Below, piece by piece: positions 1 through 7,189 of a stretch of DNA of 47,574 nucleotides. A program made the translations under genes and the position numbers. How positions within the stretch are numbered: position 1 is the first letter of the stretch; each line of letters begins with the position of its first letter. The notes beneath the pieces were generated by a model. That model worked only from the letters and a program-made list of their open reading frames with translations, had not been told where the DNA came from and did no database searches. This DNA is from DATKMP01 sp963790045 (GTDB lineage Bacteria; Bacteroidota; Ignavibacteria; UBA10030), in assembly GCA_963790045.1 (NCBI GenBank), contig CAWBMS010000017.1, forward strand, positions 1 through 47,574, written 5' to 3'.

Positions 1-234
1 TTTCATTTTCTCTTCCGTCACCGGATGATTTTTTAAAACTTCAATCGCTACCTTTGCACCCATGGAAAGGAAATCGAACGTGTATGGCCCGTAAGAGGCA
101 TGCTTTCGGAATTTATTCCCGATGTCTTTGCGTTGAAGCTCGCCCCAGAGTTTTTTCTCTGCATCGGTCATGCCATGCATAATCGGCGTTTGGCTTGAGT
201 TTGGATGCTGCGGCTTATAAAAATTTTTTCCCAT
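1..234 (-). CDS. DUF559-domain protein (partial, C-terminus beyond the window)
   Basis: The 78 visible residues begin MGKNFYKPQHP and contain EKKLWGELQ, a KFRKHASYGPYTFDF segment and VAIEV. This matches the start of DUF559 proteins, a small family with a VSR/restriction-endonuclease-like fold. In that family the conserved Asp of the 'yxvDF' strand and the Glu of 'IEv' are the predicted metal ligands; both are visible here. The start at 234 is preceded by AAAGGATT as ribosome binding site. The frame is open to the window edge, so the last third of the domain is missing from view. DUF559 proteins are common as orphan genes and their cellular role is not settled; I assign the fold, not a function. 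Confidence 0.7.
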   Translation of the reverse strand, partial: MGKNFYKPQHPNSSQTPIMHGMTDAEKKLWGELQRKDIGNKFRKHASYGPYTFDFLSMGAKVAIEVLKNHPVTEEKMK

Positions 235-500
235 AATCCTTTCTATCATTATTTTTTGTATGTCAACATCAACGATTATCCTTGAACATGAAAAATTCAG
301 CACCGTTGCTAAATAGAAGCATCATTTTTTATCAAGGAGTTTTGTTACAGTCGTTCTGTATCGTTGTTCACATGATTGATTTCATCACGCAACGAATTCA
401 ACATTCATGAATTCTCCCACTCACTTTTGAACTCGTTGATCTTGTCATGTAATATACATGAATCATTCAACACCAGCAAGACCTTTTCGAAAAAGAAATA
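235..500. other. intergenic region with a small palindrome
   Basis: About 265 bases without a recognisable gene on either strand lie between the DUF559 gene start and the stop of the acyl-CoA synthetase gene. A short palindrome CATGTA-ATA-TACATG sits at 446-460. It has no T-run and is not a convincing terminator. The DUF559 promoter should lie here, but I see no clear boxes. Confidence 0.4.
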
Positions 501-2174
501 TTACTCGCCGCTTTCGCCTTCGCGTATTTGCACACGACGAATTTTTCCGCTGATCGTTTTGGGAAGTTCTGTTACAAATTCTACGATGCGCGGATATTTG
601 TACGGCGCGGTTACTTTCTTTACATGATCTTGCAGTTCTTTTGCCAACGCACCACTTGGCTGGTAATTTTTCACAAGGACGACTGTTGCTTTCACAATTT
701 GCCCCCGTTCGGGATCAGGAACGGCGGTGATGGCACATTCCAATACAGCGGGATGTTCGAGCAGAGCACTTTCAACTTCAAATGGTCCGATACAATATCC
801 GGAACTTTTAATAATGTTGTCCGCCCTGCCCACGAACCAATAGTAGCCGTCTTCATCACGCCATGCCATGTCGCCGGTGTAATAGACATCATCGTGCCAC
901 ACACTGCGTGTGAGTTTTGTATCTCGATAATATCCGTCAAACATTCCTGATGGACACTTTTTATCTGTACGCACAACAATCTGACCGCTTTCTCCAACTT
1001 CGCATGATTTTCCATCGGAATCGAGGAGATCAATAGCATAGCCGGGCGATGGTTTTCCCATCGAACCTGGTTTCGGCTCAAGCCATGGATAGGTAGCGAG
1101 TGCTACCGTCAATTCTGTTTGTCCGTATCCTTCCATCAATTTTATTTTAGTGGCATCATAAAATTGTTTATAGACTTCAGGATTGAGCGGCTCGCCTGCA
1201 ACGACACAATATTTTAGATGGCTCAGATCGAACTGTTTCAAATCTTCTTTAATCAGAAATCGATAGATCGTCGGCGGCGCACAAAACGTTGTGACTTTGT
1301 ATTTCACGACGACTTGCATTAAATTCTTTGGAATGAATCTATCAAAATCGTATGTCATAATCGCCGAACCTGCAATCCACTGCCCATAGATTTTTCCCCA
1401 CGCAGCTTTTGCCCATCCTGTTTCTGCAACCGTTAAATGCAATCCATCATCTTCCACGTTCTGCCAGTACTTTGCCGTCAAAATATGGCCCAGCGGATAA
1501 GCAAAATTGTGCTGCACCATCTTCGGCATACCGGTTGTGCCGGAGGTAAAATACAAGAGCATCATATCGTCCTTCGTGATACCGTTTTTTCCGGCAGGGC
1601 GTTTAAACGTATCGGGGTATTTTTCAATCTCTTCTGTAAAATTGTACCATCCGCTGCGAGATGTTTGGATGACGATTTTTCTTTTTAAGGTCGGTGATTT
1701 TTCTTCTGCTTCATCCACGTGCTGCACCACATCTGCATCAGAGACACAAACAATGGCTTTAATTTTTGCGGCGTTGTTTCGGTAGGCAATATCTTTCGTT
1801 GTCAATAAATGCGTTGCCGGAATTGCTACCGCACCGATTTTGTGCAGCGCTACAACAGCGAACCAGTATTCGTAACGCCGTTTTAAAATTAACATTACCC
1901 GGTCGCCCTTTTGAATGCCGATTGCTTTGAAAAAGTTCGCGGCTTTATTGCTATACGCACGCATATCTTCAAAGGTGAAGGCGCGTTCTTCCCCCTGATC
2001 ATCGCACCACACCATTGCCAGTTTTTTCGGCGCTTGCGCGGCTATTGCATCGACCACATCAAAGCCAAAATTAAAATGCTTAGGGGGCTTCACTTCATAA
2101 GAATGATAAAAATCTTCGTAAGAAGTAAAACTCGTACGGGATAAAAATTTTTCTATCAACATCGTTTTCATCAT
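501..2174 (-). CDS. acyl-CoA synthetase (AMP-forming), acetyl/medium-chain type
   Basis: This 557-residue member of the ANL (AMP-dependent synthetase and ligase) superfamily activates a carboxylic acid through an acyl-adenylate and transfers it to CoA in the cytoplasm. Visible motifs are the phosphate-binding loop FTSGTTGMPK (about residues 209-218), YGQTE (350-354), the YTGD hinge-region motif followed by RADN, and the C-terminal SGKIRR whose Lys544 is the catalytic lysine of the thioester/adenylation cycle. The length is normal for the family. The substrate cannot be read from sequence; the closest resemblance I recognise is the acetyl/medium-chain acyl-CoA synthetases found next to XRE-cupin regulators in Bacteroidota. 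The gene lies 1 bp after the stop of that regulator, so the two form an operon. Starts at M2 or M5 (2162) are also possible. Confidence 0.88.
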   Translation of the reverse strand: MMKTMLIEKFLSRTSFTSYEDFYHSYEVKPPKHFNFGFDVVDAIAAQAPKKLAMVWCDDQGEERAFTFEDMRAYSNKAANFFKAIGIQKGDRVMLILKRRYEYWFAVVALHKIGAVAIPATHLLTTKDIAYRNNAAKIKAIVCVSDADVVQHVDEAEEKSPTLKRKIVIQTSRSGWYNFTEEIEKYPDTFKRPAGKNGITKDDMMLLYFTSGTTGMPKMVQHNFAYPLGHILTAKYWQNVEDDGLHLTVAETGWAKAAWGKIYGQWIAGSAIMTYDFDRFIPKNLMQVVVKYKVTTFCAPPTIYRFLIKEDLKQFDLSHLKYCVVAGEPLNPEVYKQFYDATKIKLMEGYGQTELTVALATYPWLEPKPGSMGKPSPGYAIDLLDSDGKSCEVGESGQIVVRTDKKCPSGMFDGYYRDTKLTRSVWHDDVYYTGDMAWRDEDGYYWFVGRADNIIKSSGYCIGPFEVESALLEHPAVLECAITAVPDPERGQIVKATVVLVKNYQPSGALAKELQDHVKKVTAPYKYPRIVEFVTELPKTISGKIRRVQIREGESGE

Positions 2175-2175
2175 C

Positions 2176-2735
2176 CTATAAGACTATCGCAAGAAATTTC
2201 ACCGGCTGTTTGGTCGCTGCTTTCATGGCATGCCTGTATCCGGAATCATAATAAATCGAATCTCCTTCATGAAGAATCACTTCGTGATTGTCCACGATGA
2301 TCTTCATCGTTCCTTCGAGCACATAATCAAACTCCTGGCCTGGATGCGAATTAAATTCCATCGGTGTTTCGTTCTCTTCCGGTTTAATCCGAACAAGAAA
2401 CGGCTCTGCTTTTTTTTGAATAAAGTTCGCAGCAAGTTCTTGGTACTTATACTGCTTGCGCCGATCAACACTGAGGCCTTTATCCTTACGCACGACACAA
2501 TACACATGCAATTTAGGATTTTCGCCGCTCAACATACAGAGATGTCAACATGGAATCGCTGTGCAATTTTATGTAAAAACCCGACAGGAATATCGACGGT
2601 ACCGCTTTCATATTGCTGCAGCAAGTCTGCGGGAATACCAAGTTCCGCCGTAAGGGCTTGTATCGATGTACCGGAAAGCTCGCGCAATTCTTTGATCCGT
2701 TCGGCAATAAGTCTTATTTGTTCCGTCATACTCAT
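2176..2735 (-). CDS. XRE-family regulator with C-terminal cupin sensor (one frameshift)
   Basis: The first frame (2735 to about 2529) gives a 68-residue XRE helix-turn-helix domain beginning MSMTEQIRLIAERIKELREL. The second frame (to 2176) gives a cupin domain with the metal-site-like segment SHPGQEFDYVLEG and the second cupin motif GDSIYYDSGYRHAM. In this family the two halves form one protein of about 185 residues: the HTH binds DNA and the cupin senses a small ligand. The break is at about 2528, where one missing base would join ...VDISV to LSGENPKLH. It directly precedes the acyl-CoA synthetase gene, so regulation of that enzyme in response to a metabolite is a reasonable inference. The indel may be a sequencing error. 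Confidence 0.82.
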
Positions 2736-2956
2736 TCACCTTTTTTTATTGTGTTCGTACGAATCCCAGATCGGGATAGGGCATTCATTGTACCTGAATA
2801 CCGTTTGTTCGTTTAGAGAGCGCGCCATAACCATCAACGCGCATTTAAAAGATACCATTCCCTTTTTGCGTTGTCAACAACGGAACGCAGAAAAATATTT
2901 TTACTTTTTCTGCAAAACGCCGGACCGGATAATCGGCGAGCTAAAAATTTCCAAAA

Positions 2957-3529
2957 CTATTTTTCGCTCAGAAGTTTTTCGACAGCCGAAATAACTGCCG
3001 GATCATCTGGCACGGTCTTTGGTGAAAATTTTTCTACAACGTTTCCCTGACGATCGACAAGATATTTTTGGAAATTCCATTCCACTTTTCCGCTTACCGG
3101 CGTCTCTTCCGTCAGATATTTATAAAGCGGATGCTGGTTCTTGCCTTTCACATCGATTTTGGAAAACATATCGAAAGTGACGCCATAATTCAATGAGCAG
3201 AATTGTTTAATCTCCGCATCCGTGCCCGGTTCCTGCCATAAAAAATTGTTTGCCGGAAATCCGAGAATCATAAACCCCTTGTCTTTGTATTTCTCGTACA
3301 ACTGCTCCAGCGCCTTATATTGCGGCGTGAACCCGCACTTCGATGCAACGTTGACGATCAGAAGCACCTTACCTTTGTATTCGGACAGGGGCTTATCTTT
3401 TTCATCAATTGTTTTCATTACAAATGAATAAAGTTTCGGTTGCTGTTCCATCGCGCTCTCCTTTTGTTGTGCCGCGGTATAGGACAACACACACACGGCA
3501 GAAATAAAAAAAATGATTAGCTTGTTCAT
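2957..3529 (-). CDS. glutathione peroxidase family protein, exported
   Basis: This is a 190-residue thiol peroxidase of the glutathione peroxidase family. The catalytic tetrad is visible as Cys65 (VASKCGFTPQ), Gln99 (NNFLWQEPG), Trp151 and Asn152 (VEWNFQKYLV). Cys111 is placed like the resolving cysteine of thioredoxin-dependent GPx enzymes, so thioredoxin or a related donor is more likely than glutathione. The first 20 residues are a hydrophobic signal peptide ending before QQ, which suggests export to the periplasm. The usual NQFGGQEPG motif is altered to NNFLWQEPG, with the catalytic Gln retained. The start at 3529 has an AGGAG ribosome binding site seven bases upstream. The gene is monocistronic by spacing. 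Confidence 0.9.
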   Translation of the reverse strand: MNKLIIFFISAVCVLSYTAAQQKESAMEQQPKLYSFVMKTIDEKDKPLSEYKGKVLLIVNVASKCGFTPQYKALEQLYEKYKDKGFMILGFPANNFLWQEPGTDAEIKQFCSLNYGVTFDMFSKIDVKGKNQHPLYKYLTEETPVSGKVEWNFQKYLVDRQGNVVEKFSPKTVPDDPAVISAVEKLLSEK

Positions 3530-3587
3530 GAATGACTCCTTTTTCTTTTAAAGAAGAACAATTACAGAACAAGAAAGGTTTCGCGCA

Positions 3588-4022
3588 TTACTCGTCACCG
3601 CGAGGAGTATGGCGCTGGCGTTTGATTTCGCTGCGTTTGTGCTTGTGTTCTAATCGTTTTTGATGAGCAGAACGAGAAGGTTTTGTCTTGATGCGTTTTT
3701 TTGATGGCTTGAGTGCACGGCGGAGAATTCCAATAAACTTTTCGATTGCAAGCTGCTTATTCTGCCATTGGCTGCGCGATTCCTGTACATTGATTCTCAG
3801 AATGCCATCTGCCGTAAGCAGCGATGAAAGTTTAACAAGAAGTTTTTGTTTTAAAGAATCATCGAAGGCAAATGAATGCGCAAGATCGAAACGAAGTTCT
3901 ACGCGTGTTTCCACTTTATTCACATTCTGTCCGCCTGGTCCGCCGCTGCGTGAAGTTTGGAATTCTATTTCCGAAAATGGAATACGGATCGCTGTTGTAA
4001 TATCAAGATAACCATCTGCCAT
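3588..4022 (-). CDS. arfB: alternative ribosome-rescue peptidyl-tRNA hydrolase ArfB
   Basis: The protein carries the class I release-factor catalytic motif GGQ in SRSGGPGGQNVNKVETRVEL and a long basic C-terminal tail rich in Lys/Arg (KPSKKRIKTKPSRSAHQKR). It lacks the codon-recognition domains of RF1/RF2. This is the ArfB/YaeJ architecture: the tail enters the empty mRNA channel of a stalled ribosome and the GGQ loop hydrolyses peptidyl-tRNA. I chose the start at 4022 (MADGYLDITTAI), which gives 144 residues, the usual family size. The frame stays open to an upstream ATG at 4079, but the extra 19 residues look unrelated. Residues GGQ are 30-32 with this start. Confidence 0.92.
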   Translation of the reverse strand: MADGYLDITTAIRIPFSEIEFQTSRSGGPGGQNVNKVETRVELRFDLAHSFAFDDSLKQKLLVKLSSLLTADGILRINVQESRSQWQNKQLAIEKFIGILRRALKPSKKRIKTKPSRSAHQKRLEHKHKRSEIKRQRHTPRGDE

Positions 4023-4176
4023 AAAGAAAGGTACGGCTTTGTTAGAGAGAAAAAAAGAAATCGCATGAATGAAGCACACTCCAGCGTGTTACTCAAATCA
4101 ACGCAGCTACCGCTTTGTTGTACCAGTGATCCTTCTGTTAGCTTGAACGACTTGAGCGGACAAATTTTTATCGGCC

Positions 4177-4524
4177 TTATTCAGAATACAACACGGATGT
4201 ATCTACAAAGATCAAATATTCACGAACTTTTGCATCTGATAATTTGAATACATTGGCGAACGGCACTTTTAATTTGCTGCCGTTGTGACGAATATATGTA
4301 ACGTATCCGTGACAAATAATCGCGCCATCGACATTCCAAATATCGATTACTTCGTGACTCAGTTCTCGGATCGATGTAAAGAACCCTGCAACGGACGATA
4401 CAACATTTTGTTTTCCGTTTATCGTTTCCTGGTTACCGAACCTGAAGATGCAATCTTCCGAAAGGAAAGAACCGAAATCATTCGCATCCCTTCGATCTAT
4501 CGCTTTGAATAATCCTTCAATCAT
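4177..4524 (-). CDS. SnoaL-like / nuclear transport factor 2 fold protein
   Basis: This 115-residue single-domain protein has the typical NTF2-like order: N-terminal helix (MIEGLFKAIDRRDANDFGSF), a short strand pair (CIFRFGNQETINGK), a second helix (VVSSVAGFFTSI), then the curved sheet ending in an 'I..YLIFVDTS' strand. Family members range from ketosteroid isomerases and polyketide cyclases to non-enzymatic ligand binders, so no reaction is assigned. It stands alone, with about 98 bases to arfB and a repeat-bearing intergenic region upstream. Confidence 0.7.
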   Translation of the reverse strand: MIEGLFKAIDRRDANDFGSFLSEDCIFRFGNQETINGKQNVVSSVAGFFTSIRELSHEVIDIWNVDGAIICHGYVTYIRHNGSKLKVPFANVFKLSDAKVREYLIFVDTSVLYSE

Positions 4525-4737
4525 AATAGTTACCTCGTTATTATTTTGTTTTTTTTTACGGCGTATAGTGTGGAACAGCCGTGTTTCTGAACTTCGTTTC
4601 TATGACGTTCAAAAGTATAACGATGTAAGGTCGATAAATTGTTCCAGATCTTATGTTGCAAAAAATATTGGGCATTTTTTGTCGGTGCGCAATGCTTTCT
4701 CCGTCGCTGTCCGGATTTCTTCCTGCTGTTCTCATTC

Positions 4738-4951
4738 ATCTTTCATCAACCACATCGCCATGATCCCTCTTTTTCAAACCGCTGTGGTGAGGTTGTCCTA
4801 AAAGTACGTTTAATGGTAGGATAGGCAATTGCCAACGGCATCCCCTTGGAACCTGCCTGTCCATTATGCAACAAAAACGACAAACAGGTCACAACGGTGA
4901 TGGCTTTCGCCAAATGTTTGTCCTACCAATATTTTGACTTATTGGACAACC
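4738..4951. repeat. direct repeat copy 1 containing a MITE-like element (4791-4951)
   Basis: This stretch is repeated almost identically at 6934-7124. Inside it, GGTTGTCCTAAAAGT at 4791 and its imperfect inverse ending ...ATTGGACAACC at 4951 form terminal inverted repeats of about 15 bp. The enclosed 161 bp carry no gene. Copy 1 has roughly 24 extra bases near 4888-4911 compared with copy 2. The shared sequence starts about 53 bp before the left inverted repeat, so the repeated unit is larger than the putative element. It has MITE-like dimensions, but no transposase is present in the window. Confidence 0.75.
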
Positions 4952-4969
4952 ACGATCAAAAGAGAGGTT

Positions 4970-6664
4970 CTATTTCATTAGTACCAACTTCTTTACCGAA
5001 CTGTAACTCCCCGCTTGTAATCGATAAAAGTACACGCCGCTTGCCAGCTTACTCGCGTTAAACGTTACCTGATAACTTCCCGCTTCTTTCGTTTCATTCA
5101 CAAGCGTTGCTACTTCTCTTCCGATACTATCATACACTTTCAATGATACTGAACCAATAACAGGTAACGAATAACTAATCATTGTACTCGGATTAAACGG
5201 ATTCGGATAATTCTGATTCAAGGTAAAAATCTTCGGTGTGGATTTCGATGCAGGCAACACAGAAGTTGTAGTCGTACCTGTTTGCCATGCCAAATAAGGA
5301 TATCCATTATTGATTGCAGAATCGATCTTCCACACATTGCTGCTCCAGCCGTCAGCAATAAATGTCGATTGCGTTTGCATTTCAATTGTCGATTTTCCCG
5401 TACCACCGATGCTGGTAGTTATTCCTGATGTTGTCATATCCCAGAAACAATCCGTTGCCGTTCCATTGTTTGCAGCCGATACTCCGATCAAACCGCCAAC
5501 ATTGCTCATACCGGTAACATATCCCGTTGCATAACAATTGCTGACCGAACCATTGTTGTTTCCTGTTAAACCTCCGATATATTGATATCCCAATGCGTTT
5601 CCCCTTGCATAACACGAACTGATGCTGCTCCCGAATTCGTTATATCCGGCAAATCCGCCGCAAGAGGAATCATCCGCTGCCGTCCCTCCGGTCGTGTTTC
5701 CCGTTGCATAACACAAACTGATGCTGCTGTTATTCACATTTGCGCCGGCAAATCCACCAATATCAAACGTACCGCCGGTCGTTGTATTTGTTGAATATGA
5801 ATACGTTACTGTATCGCCGTCGCTGTATCCAATAAATCCACCGATATATTTTTCAGTTCCAATCACCGATCCTTTTGAATAACAATACGAAATGGTAGCA
5901 TTAGTACTTGCTCCAATCAATCCGCCTACCCTGCCGACACCAATCACAGAATTCGTTGCATAACAATTCAGAATAGCTCCATTAAAAGATCCAATCAATC
6001 CGCCGACAGAATAATTGGTTCCCGTCACTAAACCGGTTGCATACGAATTGGTCACAGTCCCGGTAACTATTTGTCCTGCAAGCCCGCCAAGTTGGCCATA
6101 ACCGTTCACCGTTGCTGTCGAATAGGAATGATTGATCTTCGCACCGATAGCACATCCAACCAGACCTCCGACAACCCAGTCGCTGCCTGTCACTGAACCT
6201 GTAGTGTATGATTCATTGATCGTACCATCGCACTCTCCGGCTAATCCACCGACATCGCCATCTGCTTTTATCGCAGCATCCGTCATCCCTACGCTGTCGA
6301 TCAATGCAGCACTGCCTGCATAACCAAAGAGTCCGATATAATAATTTGATGAGATATAATTATTGGAGAACCGGTTAATGTAAAGGTGCATAATTTTATG
6401 ACCGCTACCGTGGAAAATACCGGTAAAGTTTGTCGTAAAATCTCCGATGGGTAGAAATCCGCTATCGCCATGTTGTGTAGTGGATGTTGATGCATCAATA
6501 TCATTAATAAGCCGGAATGTTGAAGAAAGATGATTCCTTACAGAATCAAGTTGTATATAGGTAGAAATAAGATAAGGATCGTTTGATGATCCGGTTCCTC
6601 CTGCAAACTGTGCCATCGAAATTTGTGCTGCTGCAAGAAGAAGAAAAAGTAAAGCCTGTTTCAT
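4970..6664 (-). CDS. secreted GLUG-repeat protein with T9SS type A sorting domain
   Basis: The 564-residue protein starts with a signal peptide (about 1-18, cleaved after ISMA). Next comes the FAGGTGSSNDPYLIS N-terminal cap typical of GLUG proteins, then about ten GLUG-type repeats of the form GGLIG...NCYATG.V.G (about residues 105-400), which are predicted to fold as a right-handed beta-helix. A linker and a C-terminal type IX secretion sorting domain follow: YPNPFNPSTMISYSLP, GREVATLVNE, G.Y.V.FNAS.LASGVYFY. The protein should cross the outer membrane through T9SS and be retained on the cell surface or released. A role in adhesion or surface interaction is inference. The internal repeats make the DNA itself repetitive. 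The gene is framed by the two MITE-like direct repeats. Confidence 0.92.
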   Translation of the reverse strand: MKQALLFLLLAAAQISMAQFAGGTGSSNDPYLISTYIQLDSVRNHLSSTFRLINDIDASTSTTQHGDSGFLPIGDFTTNFTGIFHGSGHKIMHLYINRFSNNYISSNYYIGLFGYAGSAALIDSVGMTDAAIKADGDVGGLAGECDGTINESYTTGSVTGSDWVVGGLVGCAIGAKINHSYSTATVNGYGQLGGLAGQIVTGTVTNSYATGLVTGTNYSVGGLIGSFNGAILNCYATNSVIGVGRVGGLIGASTNATISYCYSKGSVIGTEKYIGGFIGYSDGDTVTYSYSTNTTTGGTFDIGGFAGANVNNSSISLCYATGNTTGGTAADDSSCGGFAGYNEFGSSISSCYARGNALGYQYIGGLTGNNNGSVSNCYATGYVTGMSNVGGLIGVSAANNGTATDCFWDMTTSGITTSIGGTGKSTIEMQTQSTFIADGWSSNVWKIDSAINNGYPYLAWQTGTTTTSVLPASKSTPKIFTLNQNYPNPFNPSTMISYSLPVIGSVSLKVYDSIGREVATLVNETKEAGSYQVTFNASKLASGVYFYRLQAGSYSSVKKLVLMK

Positions 6665-6743
6665 GATGTTCTTTCAGTTTTATCTATGTCCATTGTTGAT
6701 AGAAGTGGTCTCAAAAATGGTCAGTGACAAAAACCTTCGTGTC

Positions 6744-6805
6744 ATGCCCGCGGATTTTAAGCGGGCATCCAAAATTCTGGACTCCCGATAAAAACAATCG
6801 GGAGT
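6744..6805. repeat. REP/BIME-like double hairpin
   Basis: Two adjacent perfect hairpins are present: ATGCCCGC/GCGGGCAT (6744-6751 with 6761-6768) and ACTCCCGAT/ATCGGGAGT (6781-6789 with 6797-6805). They are embedded in a 'GTCATGCCCGC...ATTCTGGACTCCCG...GGGAGTGACAA' layout that resembles dispersed extragenic palindromes known from many bacteria. Only one copy is in this window, so dispersal cannot be shown here. Confidence 0.6.
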
Positions 6806-6933
6806 GACAATTCGTTTTTGAGATAGCTTCTAATGAGAATATATCTCTTTTCATCCCAGTATATAATTTTTTCATGTAAATTACCGTGAGGAAGCCCACA
6901 TTTTGGTGAATTGTTTTTTTCTGCTCCTCACGC

Positions 6934-7124
6934 ACATCTTCATCAACCACATCGCCATGATCCCTCTTTTTCAAACCGCTGTGGTGAGGTTGTCCTAAAA
7001 GTACGTTTAACGGTAGGATAGGCATTTGCCAACGGCATCCCCTTGGAACCTGCCTGTCTATTATGCAACAAAAACGACAAACAGAAATGTTTGTCCTACA
7101 AATAGTTTGACTTATTGGACAACC
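6934..7124. repeat. direct repeat copy 2 containing a MITE-like element (6988-7124)
   Basis: This is the second copy of the repeat at 4738-4951, in the same orientation. Its shared flank runs from about 6934, and the terminal inverted repeats are at 6988 (GGTTGTCCTAAAAGT) and 7124 (inverse of GGTTGTCCAATAAGT). The element is 137 bp, lacking the 24-bp segment present in copy 1. Elsewhere the copies differ by only a handful of substitutions. A 148-codon open frame runs through this repeat on the minus strand but has no recognisable family and I do not call it. A GC-rich hairpin CCCGCCA/TGGCGGG lies just beyond, at 7147-7166, without a T-run. Confidence 0.75.
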
Positions 7125-7189
7125 TCTGTTCAACGCCTCCGGTTTACCCGCCATCTGTTTGGCGGGCTCTTCTTCCTGTTATTCGATAC

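Noticed and set aside
2230..2994. Open frame of 254 codons on the plus strand
   Set aside because: It lies antisense to the XRE-cupin gene and the glutathione peroxidase end, is Cys/Ile-rich in an unnatural way, and matches no family.
4970..6664. DNA-level tandem repeats such as recurring GTTGCATAAC
   Set aside because: They are explained by the protein-level GLUG repeats (CYATG and similar) and are not an independent DNA element.
4738..7124. Possible CRISPR-like array from the repeated sequence
   Set aside because: There are only two copies of about 190 bp, 2.2 kb apart, enclosing a gene; no short regular repeats or spacers and no cas genes.
6711..7154. Open frame of 147 codons on the minus strand between htpG and the GLUG gene
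   Set aside because: It runs through the MITE-like repeat and the REP-like double hairpin, has no recognisable family, and copy 1 of the repeat does not preserve the frame.
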